A program made the translations under genes and the position numbers. Of a stretch of DNA of 64,000 bases, positions 1-24,330 are shown in pieces. Within the stretch, counting starts at the first letter, position 1. Every line of letters begins with the position of its first letter. Location: positions 1,550,001 through 1,614,000 of the forward strand of contig CM024190.1 in assembly GCA_013433145.1 (NCBI GenBank). The letters are read 5' to 3'. The notes under the pieces are model-generated. The model saw only the letters and a program-made list of their open reading frames with translations. It was not told where the DNA came from and searched no databases. This stretch comes from Ascaris suum. Its lineage: Eukaryota > Nematoda > Chromadorea > Rhabditida > Ascarididae.

Positions 1-9293
<9,293 letters not shown>

Positions 9294-9366
9294 TTTTAAT
9301 TCAGTTCAATTTAATTCAATTCAATTCATATAAGTAACAATTCAATTCAATTCAGTTCAATTCATT
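9294..9366. repeat. degenerate (TTCAA)n / AATTC pentamer repeat
   Basis: Tandem, slightly imperfect units of the TTCAATTCAA type, with TTCAG variants, cover about 70 bases. The flanking sequence repeats the phrase TGTTTTAATTCA on both sides (about 9,291 and 9,374), so the array may sit inside a larger duplication. Confidence 0.85.
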
Positions 9367-9529
9367 AATTCGATGTTGTTTTAATTCACATAAATTCGCA
9401 TAAATTTTATCGCATACAAATTATTGTTGAATTTATTATGCGAATTTAAAATACATTATAATATTTGAATTTGATCGCTATGAATTGATGAAGTATAAAT
9501 TGTGTTAGCGACACATTTCGTACTAGCCG

Positions 9530-9929
9530 ATGAAATCAAACAAAGTTCCATTCAATGATATGAGAGGATTTTATCGGTCATCTTGCTCGAAATGGTCAAT
9601 CTACTCACGTCTCGTTCGATGTGGTAATGAATTCTTCCGTTCATCGTATAGCCTAAAATCGAATCGAATTTTTTTTTTGTCTTGTACGGCAAGAAGCACC
9701 AGTGAATCTCTCCTCTATGCTTATCCCTAATGTGATCGTCGACTCTAACGAACAGCAAAAACGACTTGTGTTAGTCATCATCGTGGGGTTAAATAATGCA
9801 TCGATAGTCGACTTTCGCGACCGCAGCAGCAAGGACTGTGAGGCGGTAGGTAGCGCTTTGATTGCGCTCAATGTCGAGAGTATATCAGCAAAGATATATA
9901 GCATGGATGCTTTCGATGCTGACCGATAA
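9530..9929. other. open-frame island, unassigned
   Basis: Several overlapping open frames of 66-83 codons occur on both strands of a segment that is less AT-rich than its neighbours. The plus frame starting at 9,702 encodes a stretch resembling a normal protein (VDFRDRSSKDCEAVGSA). I recognise no family and see no consistent splice sites. It could be a relic of a mobile element, an isolated exon or chance. Confidence 0.2.
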
Positions 9930-10961
9930 GTGCTACCCTCACTGATTGCAGCGGTGTTGTACAGATGATACTCGACAAAGGTGAAGTGTAGTGGTATGTA
10001 AATGGCGCAAGTGGCCCTTTCATATGTATCACAATACTCTCGTGTTCATCGCGCTATGGCTAACCATTTTGACTTGTTCATTTCAACGTGTGTTCGTAAT
10101 TCGGTGCATAAATAACCTCTAGTCAGTTACGCTCAAGAAGAAGGGAAGGTGGAAGATGTGAAGCGGAGGCATGATTTCGTGAAAGCGGGTTGGGGATTAT
10201 TGCACCAAAGCACAAACAAACAACGTCCATAAGTCGATCCAAGTCAAAACTTTTTTTTGATTGTGTTTATTTCAGCGCCCTATCACCACAAATAAGTCAA
10301 CTGATTTGAATTTTCTTGTGAAGCTCTCCTCATTGAAACGCCACTTAATTAGCTGATTTGATTCCTGATATTTTGTCCTCCCTCTCATTCGAAGTTTGCT
10401 ATTCTGAGCGTGTCAGCGGTTTAAAAAGAACAAGTGCCTGGATGTGAAATTTCAGTGAGAAAGTAGTTCAACGTTCTGGCTGGCTGAGACAAAACTTCTT
10501 CAGAGTGGCTGCGAAGTGCTCTGCATGAACTTCTTCTAATGACGTGAAACCTTGACTCACTGTTGTTCACACTCCCCCCTATCTACCTCAGGATTACTTT
10601 GTTTCCCATATTTATGACTCCGATAACATTAGTGAGTTGTTTCCGGCAAACTGTGCAATCATTGTAACGAACGATTCGAACTTTTCCATGTCCTATATGG
10701 ACGTCCCCTCACATAATATGAGAGATTTTCTTAGTCTATTCCTTCAGTAAACGATCAACGTCGCTGAAGAGCTAACCTACATTGAGAATAATCTCTATTT
10801 TTCTAACAAATGTCGTAATTCCAATCGTAAATGAAAAAATTTTTTCGCTTGTAGCATCCATGCTAATGATTTGTCGATTGTCAACTAATGCTTGTCGTTT
10901 CATATGTTCGCGAAAGTGTATGGTCATTAGAAGTGAACAATTTACTTATTGAAGTTGACTT

Positions 10962-10981
10962 GGGGGGGGGGGGGGAGGGGG
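10962..10981. repeat. poly-G tract
   Basis: Fourteen G, one A, then five G. The run could form a quadruplex on the plus strand. No gene lies close by. Confidence 0.9.
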
Positions 10982-11725
10982 AATTTTTTGCAAATATGGA
11001 GACGTTAATATCGTGTACATTTGCTTTCTCGAACACGCAAATTTTTTCGTTGGTTACTTCATTGCGATCCAAAAAAAAAAAAAACGAAAACTATTGCTAT
11101 ATTCTTTGATTTGCTTCAAATTTTTATCGACTAAAAGAAATATTTCATTTTGAGAGGAAAAATTTCAATTCACTAAATTCCACATACTTAAAGTTTATGC
11201 GAAAATAATAAAAATTAGATTATCGTTCAACGTAAACAAAATAACTCTATTCTATCGATATATCAATAGCACAAAACTTAATCGTATTTTAAAAAATATT
11301 TATAAACTTAATTACAAATGAATTATTTATTGAATTCATCTCACATTTATTCAATTAATTCGCTGTCTAGATGCATCGCGCATTTCTATAGGAGACTTAT
11401 TATCACTAAATTTCCAAATTCAAGTGAAAAAATAAATAAGCAATCATCATTTTCAAACTTGACTCTCACCTTATTCACTAAACATACGGCACACTATATT
11501 CATCGCCTATTAGTTTGATCTTTGAAACGACTATTACTTGCTTTTATCGTTTTTCTCTTTGAAAAATAGCATTCATTAGCGTATGATTGAGAAAAACGTC
11601 CTGTTAATATCTCCGTTTAAAAAACTTAAATCTAATCAGCTTTAGTTTCTTACTTCATAAATTTATGCGAACTAGTATGAAAGGCTCAGTTTTGCAAAGG
11701 AGCTTAAACACTCTCATTATGGCTT

Positions 11726-11744
11726 CCCCCCCCCCCCCCCCCCC
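11726..11744. repeat. poly-C tract
   Basis: A run of 19 C in otherwise AT-rich DNA, about 150 bases before the reverse-transcriptase relic. The tract and the relic may be unrelated. Confidence 0.95.
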
Positions 11745-11879
11745 GCTGCTATGTTAGGATGTCTCGATTTGTCTCTCGCATCAGTCAATGCATAAACGCT
11801 CTCTAGCAATACAGTTCGAACGGAAGTTGCCATTATTCTAAGTTCGTCAGGCGTAGTATTTCATTAAAAAACTTTTCAT

Positions 11880-12020
11880 TATAATCAACGAATCACCAAT
11901 GGAGTCCCACAAGAAGGCATACTGTTACCTCTCATCTTTATTCTACTTGTTAATGATGTATCTCATGACTTAGTGTGAGTAAGCGATTTGCTGACGACTT
12001 TAAATTTAATGAGCTTTGTT
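11880..12020 (+). pseudogene. decayed non-LTR (LINE-type) reverse transcriptase fragment
   Basis: From about 11,889 one frame reads ITNGVPQEGILLPLIFILL then VNDV. This matches residue by residue the reverse-transcriptase block usually written GVPQGSVLGPLLFxLYxNDL in CR1/Jockey-like LINEs. That frame stops at 11,976. In another frame, overlapping the stop, comes RFADDFKF, matching the catalytic (F/Y)ADD block at the expected spacing of roughly a dozen residues. The change of frame and the stop show a dead copy. Flanking endonuclease or poly-A tail features were not recognised, so this is a fragment. Confidence 0.75.
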
Positions 12021-12198
12021 CGATGCTACTACTACTAATTTTCCATATATTGCCATGGGATCTAAATGTATTCCCACAGTGGTTTAGACTTTATGGCCAA
12101 CGATCAGTTTATATGTACCATGATTTGAACACAAGCCTGACTCATTTATCGCTTCATTATTACCACACTTATTTCTAACTCGCTATGAGTCTCAATTA

Positions 12199-12219
12199 AA
12201 AAAAAAAAGGGGGGGGGGA
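12199..12219. repeat. A-run followed by G-run
   Basis: About ten A followed directly by ten G. A simple-sequence junction with no apparent gene. Confidence 0.85.
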
Positions 12220-13520
12220 ACTCTTTTGCTTTTGTTGCTTTATTTGCGATGATTCTCTTTACTTACTTACTTTCTTATTTCTCTAACGAAAATCGATTCT
12301 ACAATTCGAATCAAAAGACGAGATAATTTTGCAATAATAAAAAAAAAAATGAAAGAGTGTTTATACTTTAAGTTATTCTAAGTAAAAGATATTTGCATAA
12401 TATGTGATTTTATCAGTTACAGCAACAAATTGCTTATCTATAATGCAATAACAGCATGATAAGAACATTACAAAAATTTATTAATTACACCATCTATATA
12501 ATTGCAATTGTTCGCTAAACTTTCATTCACAAAATTATTGCTTCCTCAGAGGAATGTTATTTGCTTAATCGTTTTCCTTCATAACTTATAAGTCCTTTAT
12601 GAAATAAAATCAACTAATAAGAAGATTATATTTGAAGATTGTAACAAAAGTATACCACATAATCGACAGATCAAAAAAAAAGAGAGAGATTCCTTTCAAT
12701 TTATCGCCTTCGTGAATAATACAATGGTGCAAAAAAAAAAAAAAAAAAATGGCGAGAATTAATTTCCCCTCAGAATTTCAAAATCTTCTTCGATTCGTTT
12801 CGAAGTTTTTTTTTTAAAGTAGTCATTAATGCCATCTATATTACAGTTTATTACTATAAACTTTCGGTACTACTTTATAAATTGACTACTAAACCGGAGA
12901 AGCGCTACTATGTTGATTGCAATAAATACGCTATAAAAAATGCGTCATTTTCTTTGAGTGTGAAATTTTCTTTCATTGAATTTCTTCGCAAATAAATTTA
13001 TTCATCTAGTGAATTTTTTTATTATGAGATTAGATTTTCACTAATAATATCGAAATGATTTTTCGATAATTTCGCTAGTGACATCCTAATTTGAAAAAAA
13101 AAAAAAGGCGATGGATCTGACAGATTACCGCTTGTTGGATTAGTTAAGGACAACCTTAGTGAAACTAGCTAATTAGCTAAGAAGAAATTTTCCAACATTT
13201 TGCACGTAATGCGCAATCTATAGCAACATGATGAGTGCTGCATAGAAATGAATGTATAGAGTCGAAAACTTTCTTACTTTTTCTTGAAAAACGTTTCTTT
13301 CTATTTACTTTGCGCTTTTTGTGATTCAATTTAGAGGAATGAGCTCAATAGGTATGGCGAGGTATACCTCATCATACGTATAAAATGCTCTTTCTCCAAG
13401 AACAAAGCACTCAACGGATAGGTTTCTCAATTGTGGCAGATTTCAGTGCTTTTCGAAAATTCAAAACATTCAAAAAATAATTTCCAACTTCAACTAAAGT
13501 TTTTTTCAGAATGGCGAATA

Positions 13521-13573
13521 ACACACACACAGACACACACAGACACAGACACACACACACACACACACACACA
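13521..13573. repeat. (CA)n microsatellite with GACA interruptions
   Basis: An imperfect CA array broken three times by AGAC or AGACAC units. The interruptions suggest an older, partly stabilised array. Confidence 0.95.
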
Positions 13574-18474
<4,901 letters not shown>

Positions 18475-18769
18475 GATCTTCCCTTTGATGATGTGTTTAT
18501 TTGCTGCCATTGCTCATTCAAGCTTTTCGAATCGTCAACTTTGCTTCGTTTATAAGTGAGGAATCACGTCTGCAATATTGGACTCTTATGTTTGGCTCAT
18601 CCTCTGCAACAACGTTTCATCTCTTTGAGAAAGTTTTTCTGTTTCGATGAGAAAATACAACAAATCTTTTTCAGGAAAAGAAAAAGAGAAAATTTTTCTT
18701 GGCAAAGTTCCCTTTAATAAAATAAGTGAAAAATGATCAACACTTTCCCACAGCGGCAATAGCCTCATT

Positions 18770-18800
18770 CCCCCCCCCCCCTCGCCCCCCCCCCCTCTCC
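18770..18800. repeat. C-rich tract
   Basis: Two long C runs separated by TCG, followed by TCTCCC. The complement is G-rich and could form a quadruplex on the minus strand. Confidence 0.9.
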
Positions 18801-20767
18801 CTATAGTTCCAATCATCCCGCCGTTCTGAAAATTTAGCCGCTATATCACCAAAAAAAGATGTTTCCCCATCAATTTGCAATCGAATGAACTTCGATGCGC
18901 AATTGGTGCTTGATTACGAGCACAGAGAGATCAACGCTTTCCATTCTATTGCTTATGGTACCATTACCTTTTGATCTTGCTTATCATTATAGAGAGAGAG
19001 AGAGAGAGAAAAAAAAAGAATAGGTATGACTGAATAAATCGGTGGTCTATTCACACATATATCGTGCGGTTGCGTGATGGGGAAATTTTTTTTTTTTTTG
19101 ATTCTCTTGTTACGTAATAACGAGATAATATCAATGGGATTGTTTTATGGGCTAAAATGGTACCATAGTTTCCAGCATTGAAAAATCGATCGAACTACAC
19201 TAATGACATTCCAAAAGATGGTGAAAATAATACACGATTTATTGGGAATAGTGCCAAGAAATAAGAACTATATGCATTGAAAGTTTAGTTGATCCCCGAC
19301 TAAAAATTAAAATAATGTCGTATATTGCTTTTGATGAAATTCCACACGACTAGTTACACTCTCGTTGCTATGAAGTCATGCTTTAAATTGCAAAGAGCAA
19401 AAAGCTTATTACTGCTATATATAACTGTCTATGAATGAAATGAAATAATAATAATAATAATAAATTCATTGGTTTCGGTAAATACTCTATAAGAACGACA
19501 TCGACAATCATATTCCAATGAAGGAATTTCTTTAAGTCGGCTTTTTCACTCGTTTTTATCCACCATTTATCTAAACGCTGGAAAAAAAGGCTTGCAATAC
19601 ACCGCTATCCATACACCTTTACGACGTTCGTACCACCCACGCATTTCAACTTCTCAACCCAAACAAAAAAAAAAAAAAAAACTCAAAGGTCTTTCAACGC
19701 TGAACTTTCACCTGAGTCTATAAACCTCACCTGGTCGTGCAAATTTCATTTGGTCCAACAATTTTGCCTCACCTAATCATGGTATCCTATCCTCAGATGC
19801 GACTGTGCTCTCGTATCTGTCAAGACATGCTATTCAGGGACGAGATGTCCGAGCTCGGTGGGACGGGCAATTAGTAGACGAAGCGCTCCTCGTCTTTTCG
19901 TCTTCATTAATTATGACTGATCTGAAAGGTTCGTCCCTCTACATATACTCTAGTTGCTTGAAAAATTATATGCAAATTTTTAGCGCAACTCTAGGTAGAA
20001 TTTAATCTTTCAGTTGTGAACTTCGTCGGTTTGTTGATAAAAATTCCGGAGAACGATCGAAGAAAAGATCCACTGATGAAAACGAACCGTGTTAATGATT
20101 AAGGGGATGCATTACTTAAGAACCGATCAATAATATTTCAAGATTGGCTATTGTTAAGTGACAGACGTTTGTCGATAGTGCCCCCGGACGTTTTTGTTGG
20201 AGGGAACTCAAAATGCACTTTACAACTGCTTTTATGAAACCTATAAACAGTGCTGGTAGGAGTTTAGATCCTTTCTCACGTAAACGCTAATGCAGTGGAT
20301 GATTATGATGCCTTCAAAATGACGCAGCAATGCGTTTATTGACTCGTCGTTTCGTTGATTCTATGCTTTTTACTTTTCTAGAAAAGAGACAAACGTAAAT
20401 AAGAGGTACCACACCTTGTACACAGATATCACCTTGCTGGAATGTGATCCAACACATCGACCTCTTATATTAGAGCGTAGAAAAATAAAAATTAAACGAA
20501 GTCAATGCCTAGCCGCGCTCATTTCGATACGAAACAGTGCGGTTACAAGTTAATAACCGGTAAGATTTGTTTCAGACAACATCACATTGAATGCATAGTA
20601 AATTTATAGGGTGCTGCATTTAAGCTTCTTTAAGTCAAGCAAGAGAAAAGAGAAATCCACATGATATTGCTATGGGGGATGAGATGGTTCATAGACTATG
20701 CCGACCATCACCTCACCACCACGCCCTTCCCCTCCGTCCCACCATGCAAAAACTTGCAAAGGCTTAC
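18801..20767. other. non-coding region with a short open island
   Basis: Mostly featureless. It includes a GA repeat near 18,990-19,010 and an (ATA)n run near 19,446. At 20,106-20,236 a plus frame of about 43 codons contains a protein-like stretch (DWLLLSDRRLSIVPPDVFVG) bounded by stops. It could be a relic or chance; I recognise no family. Confidence 0.5.
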
Positions 20768-21168
20768 GATATGAGATGGCACAACCGGAGGCAAACGAGA
20801 ACCAACAGTTCAGGATGTTAACGAAACCAGAGCTTCCCCGAATTTGAAGCCAGAGGTCGCGATATTTGAAGGAACCCATTGTGTTCGGTGGTTTCCACGA
20901 ACGCTTATGAGTGAAGAATCAACAAAGAGTTGAAATCACTTTCTCAACCTCAACGCCAACATTGCCCCTCACAATGTCACCCCAATTGCAATGTCACCCC
21001 CCACCATTTTACCTTGTGATTTCCCAGAGCTCCGGTTCCTTTCACATTTTCCTGCCGCTTAAATGGAGCGGCTTTCAATTGCCGGTTTTCAAACGAGTCT
21101 ATCCAATCAGGCGGTGTCTTGTTGGATGTTGGCGAATCGCCAGTCGTCCGTTTCGTTGTCCCATCCAT
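20768..21168 (-). CDS. candidate small minus-strand gene, two exons (hypothetical)
   Basis: The first exon (21,168 down to 21,013) begins with ATG and encodes 52 residues starting MDGTTKRTTGDSPTSNK, hydrophilic and Pro/Thr-rich. It ends in AAG before a GTAAAATG donor. After a 109-base intron with a weak ATAAG acceptor, a second exon (20,903 to 20,768) continues in phase with RSWKPPNTMGSFKYRDLW and ends one base into a codon before a strong GTAAGCC donor. Further exons would lie at lower coordinates, but none could be chosen with confidence. Base composition is clearly richer in GC than the flanks. No family was recognised. The alternative is chance open frames in a GC-rich patch, including the 114-codon plus-strand frame across it. 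Confidence 0.3.
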
Positions 21169-22800
21169 AAGCGAAATGCAATGAAAATGGAAAATGCATT
21201 TTTAGAGAGTCAAAAAAAAGTATGGATTAAACCATTTTATTCGATAACGTTGTAAATTTTGAATCATCGAGTGGTGCTGACAGAGGCTAAGCATGAATAA
21301 CTGAAAAAATTTCATAGCGATAGGATCACATTTCAAATAAAAAAAAAAACGCCATTTTTTCGTATCAGTGATAAACTGACTCCATGCGGCTCCTATTCGT
21401 GGCAATCCATAGATATTATCCGCTGAATTGGTTCCGTAATTTGTGCTTTTTTTGTTTAGCGTTTCGAGCGAGGTTTCCTGTGATGTATATCCTATAATAT
21501 GTATATCTTCTGGTAGGTTATGATTGTCGTCGTCTGCTTTCTCGTGAGCGAATAGATGAAGCCAAGAGTATATATTGAATCTTCAAGGCGTTAAGTTCAT
21601 CTTGATGCTTGATGAGCGGAAATTTTCAAGCATAAATGTGCGAAAAAAAATAGCATTTTCGCGGAGTTATAATTATCTTAGTCGGTCGGCTGATGAATCG
21701 GTGTAATAAGTAAAAATTATATATAACTCAAAAAAAAGCGCCGTAAAATAACGCTTGTTTAATATAACCTTTTTATATCGTAATGGAAAAACACGACTCG
21801 CCGAACCAATATATGGTACGCCCATCGATCCTCTGCTATCAATCGAGGAGTTGTGCTGCCTGCAATGAGGCGCTAAAAAAAAACTGACCGCATCCGCTAT
21901 TGCTCAATTTACATATATTTTCACGTCCTTTTTTTGTTGAATTTTTCAAAAGGTTTGAGATGAACGCTTCTTTTTTTTTTTTACGTATTATTTTATGCTC
22001 TTTGCAATGACTATAAAACTAAAACAGTTTCACTTTAAATTTCTCTTAATTGAAAGTGGAATTATATATGCAAAATTTTCACATAATAATAAAATTCGAC
22101 TAAATTATTAAATGTCTACATCTTTCGATTGAGGCCATATTATACCGCAAAGAAATAAAACTGAGACATTATTCGAACATACTGTTGTCTTAAATGCACA
22201 AAAAAGAAAAAACTTCGTAACACAGCATTGATTGGTATGTGGGCGTTATAATAATGATGTGGGCGTTGAAGCTGTAACTTTTTTTTTTTGCTTTCTACTT
22301 ATAAATAGATCGATTATCTTGCGTAGTTTGGTGAATTATTATTTGAAAATCCTATCATGACGATGCCATGTCTGAACGTTCCTATGTGTCTGGCTGTGTC
22401 TGTCTGTTTGTGTGTCTACTTGGTCGACACAGTTATTGCGATTATTATAGACGCTTATTACTATTTACCTCGTGTTAATGCTGTCATTGATAATGTCTCT
22501 ACAGTTGCTGAATAATATTCCTCACTTCTCGTTTTCTTTCCTTCTTTTTTTTTTTTTTTTGATTTATTCTCACATATAAATGTTTCAATGATAATACTTG
22601 TTATTGCTTCTTCAACAAGCAAGTACCACATTTGCAACAACCGGACGGACCTACAGGTCTGTTGTGCCATATGCACCAGTATGCCCGAGACTCACAAAAA
22701 GGAAGGTTGTTTAAGTTTTAAGGAGACTTGGAAATTTACAGGTAGAAGTGGTCATGCAAGCATTTTCTTGTGAGGAGGAGGATGTGGGACTCTGGAAAAG

Positions 22801-22844
22801 AGGGGGAGGGGTTATGGAAAGGTGGGAGGGAAGGGGGGGTGGAC
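22801..22844 (+). repeat. G-rich tract with quadruplex potential
   Basis: Several G runs lie close together. The segment GGGAGGGAAGGGGGGG has four runs of at least three G separated by one or two bases, which meets the usual quadruplex pattern on the plus strand. Confidence 0.6.
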
Positions 22845-22926
22845 AGATTACGCGGCGCGCTTTGCTTCCTCAAAAACATCCAAATAAGGCGCTTCCATTC
22901 ACTAACGATGTAAGACACTCACTTCA

Positions 22927-22980
22927 CAAATTTCCGGAAGGCTCTCACGTTCCCAAATTTCCTGAAGGCGCTCACGTCCA
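22927..22980. repeat. 27-bp tandem duplication
   Basis: Two adjacent copies, starting CAAATTTCCGGAAGGC and CAAATTTCCTGAAGGC, differ at a few positions. If translated in the open frame they give a repeated KFPEG(S/A)HV peptide, but no gene is established here. Confidence 0.85.
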
Positions 22981-23520
22981 TCTATCGTTGTTATCGTCTA
23001 AAAAACAAGATACCTACAATGCCCGTTAGTAAAGCGCTCCGCATATGTATACTGCGTTATAATCCCCTCAATCGACATGAATAACCCCAAATAATATTGC
23101 CAAATTTTTGCATATGAGAACCCACTTAGAAATATTCAAATTCTCTTTCCATATTGAGTACCCAACCGAAACAATTGTATCGCTTTCAATGTTATTTTAG
23201 ACATTTTCAATTTATGCACGTTTGCGATTCCAGAAATGTTCTTTGTTAGTCAAAAATTTTTTAGTTTTCTTCCACAGCAGGATAGTCTTCGTCGGAATCA
23301 TCGAAGTAGTGGTAATTCCGTTTCCCATATTTGCATAGACTGATTTGTCGGCAAAAGATACAATTGTTGGCTTATAGCGTAGAATGGTTCCCGAACTTAA
23401 AGAGAAAGCCAGCTTAGTGAGCTATCGTCAAAGCAGTGCCTGTTTTACACTATTTGGTCCTTTTTTTGAGAACTCTGCTTCTTTCAGGCTTATGTTGTAT
23501 TCCCTCTGGACCAGATTTTC

Positions 23521-23574
23521 ATCTCCTTCCTCTTCCCCTTTCTTCCCTTGCCCCCTCCCTCACCCCCCCCCCCC
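23521..23574. repeat. pyrimidine tract with C runs
   Basis: A CT-only stretch ends in CCCCCTCCCTCACCCCCCCCCCCC. Its complement has enough G runs for a quadruplex on the minus strand. It lies about 700 bases before the first exon of the coiled-coil gene. Confidence 0.75.
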
Positions 23575-24247
23575 TCTTATTCAAGGAGAGTGGACAAGTG
23601 GACATAGCATTAAAGCGATCAGCTTTGGTTAGCAGATATGCAAATAAAAATAAGGGAAATTTAAAACTAATTAGGGAATCCTCGGGTGAGGTCAAGTGAT
23701 ATTGTGCATTTCAGACAAAGAAGAAGGAAAGTTGAGCATCGCTATCGCTCACATTCCTTAGAGTAGGTTTCGGGTCCTGATTCAGCTTTATTCATTTTTC
23801 GAGCCGCAATTGGGGGGTTTGTGCTTCACTGGTCGGCACATTCATAGAGATAAAATTTGGTTGAGTAAGTGGGAAGTGAACGGAAATAATATGGATCACT
23901 CACGTTCAGAATGGGTGAACAAATATTTTTCGATAGGTGGACAACGTTTTTGGCTTTTCGGTATTGAAAAGTTTGCAAAATTCTTTTGCAGATTGTCTAG
24001 GCCACATTAGTTGTTGGATTATTTTTGGACTTTCATTTTATTTTTCTTGCTTTGAGGATGTGCCGAGAGCCGCATTTTCGGGATCATTCCAAGCTCAAAA
24101 AGTCAGTTTGTATCCGCCAAACCGCGTGCCTTTGCAGATCGATTTGCTGGATTCGCCGGCTTAGGATATTGCCAGAGTTTGTGCCGTGCTCCAACGGGTT
24201 TTTGGAGGCCATCTAACTTGTTGCCGGTCGACGGCCGATAAGTTGAA

Positions 24248-24330
24248 ATGGTCTGCCAAGCCTGTAAGAGTTTCCAGGCGCAACTCGCGCTCAAAGATGA
24301 GGAGCTTAAGGTTATTTCTTCAATTTTTGA
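24248..24330 (+). CDS. coiled-coil gene exon 1 (start codon)
   Basis: ATG opens MVCQACKSFQAQLALKDEEL, a CxxC pair followed by the first heptads. Two donors are possible: AAG/GTTATT after 24,310 (phase 0) or TTTGA/GTGTGA after 24,330 (phase 2). The second is chosen because it joins exon 2 in frame. No earlier in-frame ATG is obvious, and no spliced-leader acceptor lies right before the start. Whether this is the true first exon is an inference. Confidence 0.6.

Larger units (their letters stand above)
21169..24247. other. upstream region of the coiled-coil gene
   Basis: No gene was recognised. It contains poly-T runs (about 21,971, 22,541), a G-rich stretch, a 27-base tandem duplication and a C-rich stretch, all listed separately. 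The last 200 bases before 24,248 are GC-richer and open in several frames, as expected of a promoter or 5' leader. No TATA box or spliced-leader acceptor could be singled out. Confidence 0.5.

Noticed and set aside
20911..21255. 114-codon plus-strand open frame
   Set aside because: It is low in complexity, has no start context or splice sites, and lies opposite the more protein-like minus frame.
22748..23029. 93-codon plus frame with a KFPEG(S/A)HV repeat
   Set aside because: It runs through a G-rich simple tract and a 27-bp duplication. No splice sites link it to the downstream gene.
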